From Clostridia bacterium (GTDB lineage: Bacteria; Bacillota; Clostridia; Lachnospirales; Lachnospiraceae): DNA of 64,000 nucleotides. A model generated the notes under the pieces. It had not been told where the DNA came from. It saw only the letters and a program-made list of their open reading frames with translations, and did not search any database. The DNA lies in NCBI GenBank assembly GCA_910575625.1, contig CAJTFD010000001.1, positions 248,001 to 312,000 on the forward strand, written 5' to 3'. The position numbers and the translations under genes are program-made. Positions within the stretch are counted from its first letter, which is position 1, and every line of letters starts with the position of its first letter. This document shows positions 18,077 to 27,246 of the stretch, one piece after another.

Positions 18077-19033
18077 TCAGTTAAAATACACCATCTCTTC
18101 TTCCAGGGGCGGACACGCTCTCACATGCTGCGCATAGAGTACAGGTCCCTCTCCATAATATGCCGGCCGATGTTCCACGGCGATCCTGGCCTGCACATCC
18201 ACCCAGCCCCCCTCTTTTAAATCTGTAACATTGTCACTCTTGCAGACAAATCCTATAAACGTTGTGTCATCTGCGCAACAGGTCATGGCGATCCGTCCCG
18301 GCACGAACTCCCCGGCGGGAAAATCCCCAGGCTTTAGCACACGCCCTTGGAAACGCACCGCTTTATCCTGGTATTTCTCCGGGTGATCCATCGCGTCCAC
18401 AAACCACAGCCCGTAATCCTCCGGCGCGATCTCGATGACCGGAGCCTGGATATCGAAGGGCATCTCCCCCTCGAAGATATCCCCCAGCTCCCCCTCCTCA
18501 TCCTCGAAGATGATCTCCGCCCGCTGGTTGACCACCTTGATCCCCCGGCGGTAAGTCGCCAGCGGCTGGTCCAGACTGCTCCTGTTAAATAGGATCATGT
18601 CCGCGCCACGCACCATCTCCATAAACAAAGATTTCATATTGTTCAGATACATATCAAAAGTACTGGCATCCACCGTTGTGATGTGCTGCACGATCCCCCA
18701 GCCTTCTGGGAACGGCATCTCCTCCAGCTTGCTCACCTGCCACATACCATTGTACTCAATCAGGACACGCCCCGGGCTGTGACAGATCTCAAAGGCCGCC
18801 AGACGCTCCGGCGTCAGGTCCTCCGGAGCCTCGATGACCTCCAGGACCGTATTGGACTTTTTTAAAAGTTCCGGCTCATACTCCTCGATCCCCTCCTCGC
18901 AGAGGATCAGGAGCGTCTTCTCCGGCGTGGCAAAATAATCCTGCTGCAAAGTAAATTTTAAAAACGAAGTCTTCCCGCTCTCCAGAAAACCCGCAAGCAG
19001 ATACACCGGGACTTGAATGTCTTCTTCCATCAT
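18077..19033 (-). CDS. G3E-type GTPase fused to a DUF1980/YcgQ-like domain
   Basis: A 318-residue protein with two parts. Residues 1 to about 200 resemble a CobW-type P-loop GTPase (LLAGFLESGKTSF Walker A), but the CxCC metal motif is missing. Residues about 210-318 resemble the C-terminal domain of TIGR03943/YcgQ (DUF1980) permease partners: FQGRVLKPGDFP, then ITCC-like MTCCADD and a GWVDVQA strand. DUF1980 proteins usually pair with a membrane permease and G3E GTPases in metal (often zinc) homeostasis; no permease is seen here. It follows a His-rich G3E GTPase with nine bases between genes. Two adjacent ATGs (19033, 19030) share the GGGAGG site; the second has better spacing. Function inferred. 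Confidence 0.75.
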   Translation of the reverse strand: MMEEDIQVPVYLLAGFLESGKTSFLKFTLQQDYFATPEKTLLILCEEGIEEYEPELLKKSNTVLEVIEAPEDLTPERLAAFEICHSPGRVLIEYNGMWQVSKLEEMPFPEGWGIVQHITTVDASTFDMYLNNMKSLFMEMVRGADMILFNRSSLDQPLATYRRGIKVVNQRAEIIFEDEEGELGDIFEGEMPFDIQAPVIEIAPEDYGLWFVDAMDHPEKYQDKAVRFQGRVLKPGDFPAGEFVPGRIAMTCCADDTTFIGFVCKSDNVTDLKEGGWVDVQARIAVEHRPAYYGEGPVLYAQHVRACPPLEEEMVYFN

Positions 19034-19042
19034 ACGCCTCCC

Positions 19043-20164
19043 TTAAACTCCGAACAAAACAGACAGCTTCTCTTCATCCAGTTTGAAACCGATCACGCAC
19101 AGCCGCCCGGTGTAATCCGGTTCCCCCGCACGGATCTCCATCTCCTCCGGGACCATGTCAAAATGCATCCAGGAACCGGACGCATCCGAAACCATGCCTT
19201 TTGCACGGAGCACCATGCCGTACACGTCCTCTTTCGACAGCTCCGCCAGGATATGCTCCAGTTCCTCCTTCTCATACGTCCGGGCCGTCTCACGCCCCCA
19301 GCTGGTGAACACCTCGTCCGCATGGTGGTGATGATGGTGGCCATGGCCTTCTTCTCCATGGTCATGATGATGGCCGTGCCCTTCTCCGTGGTCATGGTGA
19401 TGGCCGTGCCCTTCTCCGTGGTCATGGTGATGGTGATCATGACCTTCTTCCCCATGTCCATGGTGATGGTGACCATGCTCTTCTCCCTCATGCCCATGGT
19501 GATGGTGATCATGCGTATGATGATGGCCCTCTGCCTCTTCCCGCAGGAGTTCCTCCTCCAGGGACACCGGATGTTCCATGGTATCCAGCAGTTTCTTTCC
19601 GCTCAGCTGCCCGATCGGCGTGGTGATCAAGGTTGCATTTTCCTTCATTTTCTCCGCCAAGAGCTGCACGGCCTCCTGGATCTTCTCCGGCTTGGCCACA
19701 TCCGTCCGGCTCAGGATGACCGTCTGGGCGTGTTCCACTTGATTGACGAAAAATTCCCCGAAATTGCGCAGATACATTTTACATCTGTTGGCATCCACCA
19801 TGGTGGCGCTGCTGTTTAAGACCACATCCGCATCTTTCGCGGCCTTCACCACCGCCGCCTTCACATCAGAGAGCTTGCCCACCCCGGAGGGCTCGATCAC
19901 GATCCGGTCTGGATGATACGTCCCGATCACTTCCTTCATCGCCTCCCCGAAATCACCCACCAGCGAACAGCAGATGCACCCGGAATTCATCTCCCGGATC
20001 TCGACCCCCGCCTCTTTGAGGAAACCCCCGTCGATCCCGATCTCCCCAAACTCATTCTCGATCAGCACCACCTGCTCCCCCGCATATGCCTCTTTTAACA
20101 GCTTCCTGATCAGCGTGGTCTTCCCCGCACCCAAAAAGCCGGAAATGATATCGATCTTTGTCAT
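19043..20164 (-). CDS. His-rich CobW-family (G3E) metallochaperone GTPase
   Basis: A 373-residue zinc/cobalt-type metallochaperone GTPase. Walker A is GFLGAGKTT (residues 9-17), the CxCC site is in NSGCICCSLVG (about 60), and SRTD gives base recognition. Between about residues 212 and 280 lies a long His/Gly/Glu/Asp segment with about 35 histidines, then the CobW C-terminal domain (SWGRETARTYEKEEL). Such segments store or deliver Zn2+, Ni2+ or Co2+. The ATG at 20164 follows GGGAGG. No Zur-type operator was obvious; the upstream space is mostly the terminator of the preceding gene. First gene of a G3E, G3E-DUF1980, pth, mfd run. Confidence 0.88.
   Translation of the reverse strand: MTKIDIISGFLGAGKTTLIRKLLKEAYAGEQVVLIENEFGEIGIDGGFLKEAGVEIREMNSGCICCSLVGDFGEAMKEVIGTYHPDRIVIEPSGVGKLSDVKAAVVKAAKDADVVLNSSATMVDANRCKMYLRNFGEFFVNQVEHAQTVILSRTDVAKPEKIQEAVQLLAEKMKENATLITTPIGQLSGKKLLDTMEHPVSLEEELLREEAEGHHHTHDHHHHGHEGEEHGHHHHGHGEEGHDHHHHDHGEGHGHHHDHGEGHGHHHDHGEEGHGHHHHHHADEVFTSWGRETARTYEKEELEHILAELSKEDVYGMVLRAKGMVSDASGSWMHFDMVPEEMEIRAGEPDYTGRLCVIGFKLDEEKLSVLFGV
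19321..19530. repeat. Low-complexity His-coding repeat, partly 30-bp tandem
   Basis: Encodes the His-rich segment of the G3E GTPase. Around 19370-19430 the unit is 30 bp (GEGHGHHHDH on the - strand), repeated twice nearly perfectly, with degenerate copies on both sides. It is a likely site of length variation. Confidence 0.85.
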
Positions 20165-20189
20165 CGTCCATACCTCCCATCAATATGAC

Positions 20190-20235
20190 AAAAAGACTGT
20201 TGCACAGATACCACGCGCGGTATCCTGTCCAACAG
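20190..20235 (-). terminator. Intrinsic terminator of the small protein gene
   Basis: On the - strand a long stem CTGTTG...CAACAG continues inward with GACAG/CTGTG and ATACC/GGTAT around a GCGCG loop (20235-20197), followed by TCTTTTTGTC. It separates the 77-residue protein gene from the His-rich G3E gene, so the latter needs its own promoter downstream. Confidence 0.8.
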
Positions 20236-20270
20236 CCCCCATTCCAATATACAGTACTTTCAGCTCACGA

Positions 20271-20504
20271 TCAGCTATTGATCATAAAGTTCATCAAACG
20301 GTCAACATCCTCTTTCTCATGGGCAACCAGTTCCAGTTCCGGGATCCCTCCATTGGAAAAGATATTTGCCAGGGATACATACTGAGAAAGTTTTGACTTC
20401 AGATTCAGCCTGTCGCCTTCTCCCGTCACTAATTCAACTCTACCCTTACAACTGTCGATCACCTGGAAAAACTTGTCGACATCCTTGATATTCGATATTT
20501 TCAT
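20271..20504 (-). CDS. Conserved small protein, function unknown
   Basis: A 77-residue cytosolic protein starting MKISNIKDVDKFFQVID; the ATG at 20504 follows AAGGGAGGG, whereas the 24 extra residues of the longer frame have no site. No signal peptide, cysteine cluster or membrane segment. Predicted alpha/beta with many charged residues. I recognise it only as a type of small protein seen in Lachnospiraceae and cannot assign a function. It sits between a nitrilase-family gene and a strong terminator, so it is probably transcribed alone. Confidence 0.7.
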   Translation of the reverse strand: MKISNIKDVDKFFQVIDSCKGRVELVTGEGDRLNLKSKLSQYVSLANIFSNGGIPELELVAHEKEDVDRLMNFMINS

Positions 20505-20588
20505 CTGAATGACCCTCCCTTTCCTGTTCGGTCGTTTCTCAGTTATCTGTGTCTCATTATAACCTGTGTGCCGCAAAATTTCAACTGG

Positions 20589-21437
20589 TCATTCTTCATA
20601 GATCTTCAACCGGCGGCAGGCCAGATCATAGATATCTTCCCGTGTATTTTTCAGGCATGGGATCTGATCTTGTACATGTTCTCCATAGGACAGATCGATG
20701 TCCGCCGTTATGACGGACGGCTCCTCCCCAGCCCGGGCGAGCACACGCCCCCAGGGATCGATCACCATGGAATTTCCATAGGCCGCAAACGCCGCTTTCT
20801 CTCCCGCCTGCCCACAGGCCGCGATGTAGCAGCCATTCTCGATGGCCCGGGCCCGCAGGAGCGGCTCCCAGTGCGCCTGTCCCGTCTCCCGGGTAAAATC
20901 TGCCGGGATCAAGATCACCTGTGCTCCGGCCCGCGCCATCAGGCGGAACATCTCGCCGAAGCGCAGATCATAGCAGATGGCAAACCCCAGATCTGCAAGG
21001 CCCGTCCGGGCCACTACGATCTCCTCCCCCGGCTGTATGCCGTCCGACTCCCGGTATGCCGGCCCCTGGGCGATCTTTACGTCGAACATATGGATCTTCC
21101 TGTAACGGGCGATCACCTGTCCCGCGGGATCGAACAGGAGGCTGGTGTTAAAGGGCCGCCCCTGGGGATTTCTCTCTGTGATGCTGCCGTTTAACAGATA
21201 GACACCATACTCCCTGGCCAGCTCCTGGAAAAAACGTATGATCCCGCTCCCGATCCCACAGGCATGTCCCGGGATATCCGCGCCGATGTAGTCCACCGTC
21301 TCCGGGAACATGACCAGATCCGCCCCCCGATCCGCCGCCTCACCGGCAAGCCTGCGCGCCATTTCCAGATTCGCTTCCCGATCCTCCCGGGAATCCATCT
21401 GGGCCAGGCCGATACGGAACTTCCCCTTTTTTCCCAT
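20589..21437 (-). CDS. Carbon-nitrogen hydrolase (nitrilase superfamily)
   Basis: A 282-residue amidase of the nitrilase superfamily. The Glu-Lys-Cys triad is visible as MFPETV (Glu about 45), KIHMFD (Lys about 116) and AICYDLRF (Cys about 152). The pattern KIHMFDV resembles omega-amidase/deaminated-glutathione amidase (NIT) types, but the substrate is uncertain. The ATG at 21437 follows GAGAGGA; the TTG-started extension is less likely. It lies 11 bases after glgB and may be transcribed with it. Confidence 0.87.
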   Translation of the reverse strand: MGKKGKFRIGLAQMDSREDREANLEMARRLAGEAADRGADLVMFPETVDYIGADIPGHACGIGSGIIRFFQELAREYGVYLLNGSITERNPQGRPFNTSLLFDPAGQVIARYRKIHMFDVKIAQGPAYRESDGIQPGEEIVVARTGLADLGFAICYDLRFGEMFRLMARAGAQVILIPADFTRETGQAHWEPLLRARAIENGCYIAACGQAGEKAAFAAYGNSMVIDPWGRVLARAGEEPSVITADIDLSYGEHVQDQIPCLKNTREDIYDLACRRLKIYEE

Positions 21438-21448
21438 GGCGCTTCCTC

Positions 21449-23335
21449 TCAATATTGGAAGACCGCCACACCGAACGGCGGAAGGTCATACCCGATGGAA
21501 AAAGCCCGATCGTCGCACTCCTCTTTCTTCGCCTTATAGATGACCGGCTCCTCCAAAAAACCGTCCTGGGTAAAGATCAGTTTATAATTCTTTTTCTTCG
21601 GCACGCCCACCCGGTAATCTTCCCGGTGCACCGGCGTAAAGCTGCACACGATCAGGAAATTATTCCGCCTGGTCGGCGACTTGCGCACAAAGCTGAAGAT
21701 GCTCCGGTCCCCATCGTTTCCGTTGATCCACTCAAACCCTTCCGGATCATGGTCCGTCCCCGAAAAGGCCGGATAGCGGCTGTACAGCCGGATCAGCTGG
21801 CGCACATAATCCTGCAGATCCTTATGCAGCTTTTCGCCCAGCAGATACCAATCCAGCTCCCGGGCCTCACTCCACTCCCTAAGCTGCCCGAAATCCTGTC
21901 CCATAAATAAGAGCTTCTTCCCCGGGTGGGCAAACATGAACGCATAACCCGCCTTCAGGTTCTGGAATTTCTCCTCCAGCTCCCCGGGCATCTTATTGAC
22001 CATAGAACATTTCAGATGCACCACCTCATCGTGGGAGAGCACCAGGATGTATTTCTCGCTGTACGCGTAGACCATGGAGAAATTCATCTTATGATGGTTG
22101 TGCTTCCTGAAATAGGGATCCAGCTTCATATATTCCAGGAAATCGTTCATCCAGCCCATGTTCCACTTCAGGCTGAAACCAAGGCCGTCCTCCTCCACAT
22201 CTCCCGTGACCTTCGGCCAGGCCGTGGACTCCTCCGCGATCATCACCGTCCCCTTGTTGCGCCCCAGCACACAGGAGTTGAGATGCTTGAAGAATTCAAT
22301 AGCCTCTAAGTTCTTATTATCCCCGTATTTGTTGGCCACCCACTGGCCGTCCTGTTTTCCGTAATCCAGATACAGCATGGAAGCCACCGCGTCCACCCGC
22401 AGGCCGTCCACATGGTACTCCTCGATCCAGAACAGAGCGTTGGCGATCAGGAAATTCTTCACCTCGCTGCGCCCGTAATTGAAGATCTTCGTCCCCCAGT
22501 CCGGATGTTCCCCCTGCCGGGGATCCGCGTGTTCATAACAGGCCGTGCCGTCAAATTCGGCCAGACCGTGGGCATCCTTCGGAAAATGCGCCGGGACCCA
22601 GTCCAAGATCACGCCGATCTTATTTTTGTGGAGATAATTCACCAGATATTTAAAATCCGCCGGACTCCCATAACGAGCCGTGGGTGCATAATAACCCGTC
22701 ACCTGGTAACCCCAGGAACCGTCAAACGGATGTTCCGCGATCCCCATCAGCTCCACGTGGGTATAGCCCATCGCTTTCACATAATCCACAAGAGCATGGG
22801 CAAAATCTTTATAATTATAAAATCCATCCTCATCCTGCGGTGTGATCGGATGTTTCTTCCAGGAGCCGGGATGCACTTCGTAGACCACCATGGGTTCCTT
22901 TTCCATATCGAAGTTCTCCCGCTTCTTCAGCCAGATGCCGTCGCCCCAGTTAAACTGGCTGATGTCCACGATCTTGGATGCGTTCCCTGGCCGCAGCTCC
23001 GCCGCATTTGCATAAGGATCCGCCTTGTAAAGCTTTTCCCCATGGGCGCCCTCGATGTAAAATTTATAGAGCTGCCCCTCACAGGCCCCCGGCACAAATG
23101 TTTCAAATACGCCGATATCGCCCGCCTTTTTCATCGGATCTGCCGTGATGTCCCACTGGTTAAATTCCCCGACCACATACACAGCCTTGGCATTGGGCGC
23201 CCAGACCGCAAAGTACACACCCTCCCGTTTCCCCACCGTGGTGGGATGAGCGCCCAGTTTCTTATATATATCGTAGTGGGTCCCCTGTCCGAACAGGTAC
23301 TGATCCAACTCCGAAAATTTCAACTTCTTTCCCAT
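21449..23335 (-). CDS. glgB: 1,4-alpha-glucan branching enzyme
   Basis: A 628-residue GH13 branching enzyme that makes alpha-1,6 branches in glycogen. The N-terminal CBM48-like domain (HPTTVGKREGVYFAVWAPNA) is followed by the barrel: DWVPAHFPKD, the nucleophile Asp in GLRVDAVASM, the acid Glu in IAEEST and the LSHDEVVH site. Length fits GlgB lacking the extra N1 module. The ATG at 23335 follows CAGGAGAG; an upstream TTG in the same frame is not supported. The rest of the glycogen pathway (glgC, glgA, glgP) is not here. The gene starts 17 bases after the amylase gene, suggesting a two-gene glucan unit. Confidence 0.95.
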   Translation of the reverse strand: MGKKLKFSELDQYLFGQGTHYDIYKKLGAHPTTVGKREGVYFAVWAPNAKAVYVVGEFNQWDITADPMKKAGDIGVFETFVPGACEGQLYKFYIEGAHGEKLYKADPYANAAELRPGNASKIVDISQFNWGDGIWLKKRENFDMEKEPMVVYEVHPGSWKKHPITPQDEDGFYNYKDFAHALVDYVKAMGYTHVELMGIAEHPFDGSWGYQVTGYYAPTARYGSPADFKYLVNYLHKNKIGVILDWVPAHFPKDAHGLAEFDGTACYEHADPRQGEHPDWGTKIFNYGRSEVKNFLIANALFWIEEYHVDGLRVDAVASMLYLDYGKQDGQWVANKYGDNKNLEAIEFFKHLNSCVLGRNKGTVMIAEESTAWPKVTGDVEEDGLGFSLKWNMGWMNDFLEYMKLDPYFRKHNHHKMNFSMVYAYSEKYILVLSHDEVVHLKCSMVNKMPGELEEKFQNLKAGYAFMFAHPGKKLLFMGQDFGQLREWSEARELDWYLLGEKLHKDLQDYVRQLIRLYSRYPAFSGTDHDPEGFEWINGNDGDRSIFSFVRKSPTRRNNFLIVCSFTPVHREDYRVGVPKKKNYKLIFTQDGFLEEPVIYKAKKEECDDRAFSIGYDLPPFGVAVFQY

Positions 23336-23352
23336 GTACTTCTCTCCTGTTT

Positions 23353-24720
23353 TCAATTTCCTCCAGCCGTTTCACACAAAAAGATCCGGCTGTCACAGGG
23401 TTTCAGATGCAGTTCGAGCTGCCCGCCCTCACACGGGACTGCCTCCTCGCTGACCAGGTCCAGACATGTGCCCGCACCCACAGGCACGGATACGCGGATG
23501 ACCGCGTCCTGCTCATCGTTGTTCACAGCCACCAGGACGCACCGGTCCTCTAAGATCCTCGCAAAAGCATATTGGCGATTGGTCAGGAGCAGTTCCCGAT
23601 ACACACCGTAGACCAATTCCTCCCGACTGGTATGTATCCTGGCCAGCGTGCGCACCCATTTCATGAGCGTTTCATCTGGCAGCTCTTCCCGGATCTGGCT
23701 GATATCCACAGCGGGACGCAGAAAGTCGTCATTGGGTCCTTCTTTGCGCCCCTCAATCCCCCATTCGCTCCCGTAATAGATTGACGGGATGCCCGGCAGT
23801 GTGAAAAGGAGCGTAGATACAGGGTAGATATGTCCTCTGTTATTCAATTTGCTGGCGATCCGATCCACATCATGGTTATCTATGAAAGAATACAGGAACG
23901 TGCCCCGATAGATCCCGCCGTTCTGGTCAAATTCCCGGCGGATCGTATGGGCGATCTCAAAGTAATTATGATCATTATGTCCAGAATACAAGCCTTTATG
24001 CAGCTCATAATTGGTCACGCTGTGCAGCAGATGGTCTGCGATATACCGGCTGTAATCCCCGTGGATCACCTCGCCCATCAGCCAGAAATCCTCTTTCTTT
24101 TCCCGGGTAAAATGCCGCATCGCCTCCATAAACCCAAAATCCAGGCAGTCCGCGCAGTCCAGCCGGATGCCGTCGATGTCAAACTCCTCGATCCAAAAAC
24201 CGATCACATCCAGCAGGTACTGCCGCACCTGTTCATTTTGCAGATTTAAGTTCACCAATTCATAACAGCCCCGCCATGCCTCATAATGAAAGCCATCGTT
24301 GTAAGGGGTATTGCCGCCAAAATGAAGGCCCTTATACCAGCCGCAGTAAGAGGACTGTTCTCTTTTCTCCAGGATATCCTGGAAGGCAAAAAATTCCCGG
24401 CCTGTGTGGTTGAACACACCATCTACCACGACTTTGATCCCCAGGTCATGGGCTTTATCCACAAATCTGCAAAAATCCCCATTGTCGCCCAGCCGCCTGT
24501 CTACCAGTTTATAATCCTTCGTATCGTAACCATGGCTGGATGACTCAAACAGTGGTCCGATATAGATGGCCGTACATCCCAGCCATGCGATATGCGCAAG
24601 CCACTGATCCAACTGCTCAAACCGATGCACGACCTCCTCCTGCTGGTTCTGCCGGGGCGCGCCGGACATCCCGATCGGATACATATGGTAGAAAACCGCT
24701 TCCTCAAACCATTTTCCCAC
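23353..24720 (-). CDS. GH13 alpha-amylase-family glycosidase
   Basis: A 455-residue GH13 enzyme acting on alpha-1,4-glucans or maltodextrins. Conserved regions: GVFNHTG (region I), GIRLDCAD with the nucleophile Asp (II), LMGEV with the acid Glu (III) and FIDNHDVDR (IV). There is no signal peptide, so it acts inside the cell. The opening EEAVFYHMYPIG is like cyclomaltodextrinase/neopullulanase-type amylases. Directly upstream of glgB, it may trim or turn over the stored glucan (inference). Confidence 0.9.
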   Translation of the reverse strand: MGKWFEEAVFYHMYPIGMSGAPRQNQQEEVVHRFEQLDQWLAHIAWLGCTAIYIGPLFESSSHGYDTKDYKLVDRRLGDNGDFCRFVDKAHDLGIKVVVDGVFNHTGREFFAFQDILEKREQSSYCGWYKGLHFGGNTPYNDGFHYEAWRGCYELVNLNLQNEQVRQYLLDVIGFWIEEFDIDGIRLDCADCLDFGFMEAMRHFTREKKEDFWLMGEVIHGDYSRYIADHLLHSVTNYELHKGLYSGHNDHNYFEIAHTIRREFDQNGGIYRGTFLYSFIDNHDVDRIASKLNNRGHIYPVSTLLFTLPGIPSIYYGSEWGIEGRKEGPNDDFLRPAVDISQIREELPDETLMKWVRTLARIHTSREELVYGVYRELLLTNRQYAFARILEDRCVLVAVNNDEQDAVIRVSVPVGAGTCLDLVSEEAVPCEGGQLELHLKPCDSRIFLCETAGGN

Positions 24721-24734
24721 GCTGTCCGTCCTCC

Positions 24735-25148
24735 TTAAGCGTTAAATAAGACTTCTTCCACCAGCTCCGCCGCATCCTGGATACAGCCCGGACAGGAACG
24801 CAGGACTTTCCCGGTGCCTACGCCCTTGAGTTCCTTACAGAGTACCGACTGGTTCTTCTCGGCGAATTTTTCTAAGATCTTCCCGGAAAGCTTATAAGTC
24901 GCTTTCGTGCTGTCCGGGGCTTCCAGGTTACCGGTGCTGCCTTTTACACTGGCCAGGACGCAAGCGGCCGCCACAGCCCCGCAGGGTCCCTGCATCGATC
25001 CCGCAAGGCCGGCGCCCAGAGCCTCTGTCATCTGGAACATCGTCTTCTCATCTACGCCCACCATATCGCAATATGTGCATGCCACGGCCTGTGCACAGTT
25101 ATAGCCTTTTTTACGTTTTTCCAATGTTTTTTCAACTCTTGTATCCAT
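24735..25148 (-). CDS. C_GCAxxG_C_C family redox-type protein
   Basis: A 137-residue protein with the pattern of TIGR01909 (C_GCAxxG_C_C): NCAQAV near residue 17, GPCGAVAAA near 58 and a late SCPGC. The cysteine arrangement suggests a redox or metal-binding role, but no reaction is established for the family. In this copy the core motif reads PCGAVAA, not GCAxxG exactly. The ATG at 25148 follows GAGAGGAT, and a promoter lies at 25190-25218. The stop is 14 bases before the amylase gene. Confidence 0.8.
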   Translation of the reverse strand: MDTRVEKTLEKRKKGYNCAQAVACTYCDMVGVDEKTMFQMTEALGAGLAGSMQGPCGAVAAACVLASVKGSTGNLEAPDSTKATYKLSGKILEKFAEKNQSVLCKELKGVGTGKVLRSCPGCIQDAAELVEEVLFNA

Positions 25149-25189
25149 AGTGATCCTCTCTTCTTCCTTATGGTTTTTTCTATATGATC

Positions 25190-25218
25190 ATTTTAAGGCA
25201 AATGGCAAGAAACCGCAA
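25190..25218 (-). promoter_or_regulatory. Probable sigma-A promoter of the C_GCAxxG gene
   Basis: On the - strand: TTGCGG (25218-25213), 17-base spacer, TAAAAT (25195-25190). It lies just beyond the stop of the SipL-like gene, so the C_GCAxxG, amylase and glgB genes can form a separate unit. Confidence 0.6.
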
Positions 25219-25225
25219 GTCATTT

Positions 25226-26788
25226 TTACTCTTCTTCCACCTTTTTCACCAGTAAGAGGGGACAGTAAGGCGGCACTTCCTGTTCCTCCAGCCCATTGAG
25301 CTGGCAGATATCTTCTACTGTGGTATAAAATGCCTTGGCGATGTCCCACAGCGTATCCTCCGGCTGCACCATGTACACCGTGATCCCCGGCATGTTCTGG
25401 ATCTTCTCGATATCCAGCGGATGCTCCTCGATCTCCCGGATGATGAATTCCTGCTGCCTATGCAGCACCAGGGCATTGAGATCCAGCACGATCTTCACCT
25501 CGATCTCATTGCTGTCCACCATGGTGGTGGAGAGCTGTTCCAGATCCGTGTGCAGATGGTAGATGCAGTCCTCATCGATCCCCACCGCCTCGATCACATG
25601 GGAGAACGGGATCAGCGTCTCCATGGAATAAAACGGCATGGAATCATCGCTGACGATATACAGGACTTTTACCGACACCACGCCCTCGGCCAGGACTCCG
25701 TTCTCCACGATCTGGGTCTTATCCACCTTGACGGATCCCTGACTGTGGCAGATCTGCAGGATCTTCCCCTGCACCTCACGGACCTGGAGCCGCTCCCCGA
25801 TCCGGCATTTGGAAAAATTCTTCACCAGCAGACTGTCAAGCGGCTCCAAGCCACCTTTGGTCACACATTCTTTGAGCGGTGTGTACACGTCCATGAGAAG
25901 GGAATGCTCCTCCTCACAGTAGATCTGGATATCCAGTTCCAGCACCGCATCCACCTGGATGACCCGCTCCTCCCCGTCCGAATCTGGCTGCACATCCAGA
26001 CGCTGGTGGATCATACTGACCTCCACATTGGGGATCATCTCCATCCGGCAGCCCTGGCACTCCACCTCCTGATAAAATGGCAGGGAGTGCTCCAGCCACT
26101 GCAGCGGATTTCCCTCCTCATCCCCCCGGTAGAGCAAAAAGACAAACAGTTCGCCTTTGACCAAGATCTTATCTTCCTCCGGACGGATATCCATCCCCCG
26201 CACCTCCACCGTGCTCCAGAGCACCTGGGCGATGTTTGGTTTATTGGAGGCCAGGGCGATCTCCTCCTTCATCCGTACCGTATCCTTTTTATGTATGCAC
26301 AGCCCCAGGACTTTCACCGCCTTCTTTTTCATGGAGATCTCCTCCGGGCGCAGTCCGGTGGGCAGCGCCAGCTCCACCAGTTCATCCACAACGGCAAAAA
26401 ATGACAGGATGGATTTTATGTTTAATTTCCTGGAATTGATCACATGGAGGCTCAGATCTTCGATGTCCCATTTCAAACACATCTTATCCCCGCTCTCGAT
26501 CCCCTCCAGGTTCAGCGTCTCCTCGATGGGCAGGGCCGCGCTCAGACTGCAGATCCTTCCCTCCTCCTGCTCCTCCACATAGAGGAGTTCCACGATGAGC
26601 TTAGCCTTTACAAAAGCCTGGTTATCACTTAGGCTCACCTCATCCACCTGGACCGTGCCCTTGTGCTGGATCATGCGCCCGATATCCGGTTTGGCATCCG
26701 GCACATTATAATCTTCATCAAATGTGATCTGGTTGGTCGCATCGCTCTTCACTCGTAACATCTGCACATTTTCTTTTATGATCTCCAC
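25226..26788 (-). CDS. SPOCS (DUF3794) and LysM domain spore protein, SipL-like
   Basis: A 520-residue protein with repeated SPOCS/DUF3794-type beta units (about 30-150, 165-290 and 310-440) and a C-terminal LysM domain (VYMVQPEDTLWDIAKAFYTTV, from about 470). This architecture matches SipL of Clostridioides, which binds the coat ATPase SpoIVA at the forespore and is needed for coat localisation. It supports a spore-forming host. No signal peptide, as expected for a mother-cell protein. The ATG follows a weak AAAGGGG site. A lipoprotein gene lies 41 bases downstream of its 5' end, in the same direction. Confidence 0.87.
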   Translation of the reverse strand: MEIIKENVQMLRVKSDATNQITFDEDYNVPDAKPDIGRMIQHKGTVQVDEVSLSDNQAFVKAKLIVELLYVEEQEEGRICSLSAALPIEETLNLEGIESGDKMCLKWDIEDLSLHVINSRKLNIKSILSFFAVVDELVELALPTGLRPEEISMKKKAVKVLGLCIHKKDTVRMKEEIALASNKPNIAQVLWSTVEVRGMDIRPEEDKILVKGELFVFLLYRGDEEGNPLQWLEHSLPFYQEVECQGCRMEMIPNVEVSMIHQRLDVQPDSDGEERVIQVDAVLELDIQIYCEEEHSLLMDVYTPLKECVTKGGLEPLDSLLVKNFSKCRIGERLQVREVQGKILQICHSQGSVKVDKTQIVENGVLAEGVVSVKVLYIVSDDSMPFYSMETLIPFSHVIEAVGIDEDCIYHLHTDLEQLSTTMVDSNEIEVKIVLDLNALVLHRQQEFIIREIEEHPLDIEKIQNMPGITVYMVQPEDTLWDIAKAFYTTVEDICQLNGLEEQEVPPYCPLLLVKKVEEE

Positions 26789-26829
26789 TCGTCTACCCCT
26801 TTCATACTCATATTCCCGAAAGCGCCGCC

Positions 26830-27246
26830 TCAGCCGTCAAACTGTACAGGCGCGTCCCGGTATTCCAATTTTACAACGATGTACGGATAAGAAGGTTCCA
26901 GGGACGGCTCATCCTCCTTGGCCGGACCCACCAGAGACGTGCGGAAAAAGATCGATTCCGCAAAGAGGGACAGTTCCTCCACCTGGATGCTGTATCCCCC
27001 TGTCTTCTGACGTCCGTACCCCCGCAGCAGATAGAGATATTCCCCGTCCTGGTACGTGATCTGGAACTCCTCTTGTTTCTTGCTCTCGATCAGGCTGCCA
27101 ATGGCGGGCGGGATGTCTTCCTGCTTCACCACCGTATATTCCAAGGGCTTTTTCTCTTCGGACCGCATATTCGTGACCTGGCATCCAAACAACAGGAAGC
27201 ACATGAGAAGACCCGGCAGGAACATGGTTAGGATCGTTCTTTTCAT
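26830..27246 (-). CDS. PrcB C-terminal-like lipoprotein
   Basis: A 138-residue exported protein. The N-terminus (MKRTILTMFLPGLLMCF) is a hydrophobic signal followed by a lipobox (LLFGC, Cys about 22), so it is probably a lipoprotein. The region GYGRQKTGGYSIQVEEL with the following strands resembles the PrcB_C domain (protease complex subunit PrcB). It may bind a protease or spore/cell-wall partner; the adjacent SipL-like gene hints at a sporulation link (inference). Confidence 0.7.
   Translation of the reverse strand: MKRTILTMFLPGLLMCFLLFGCQVTNMRSEEKKPLEYTVVKQEDIPPAIGSLIESKKQEEFQITYQDGEYLYLLRGYGRQKTGGYSIQVEELSLFAESIFFRTSLVGPAKEDEPSLEPSYPYIVVKLEYRDAPVQFDG

Noticed and set aside
19321-19530. 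Periodic 30-bp repeats resembling a CRISPR array
   Set aside because: There are no unique spacers, and the units are contiguous and in frame as His-rich coding sequence.
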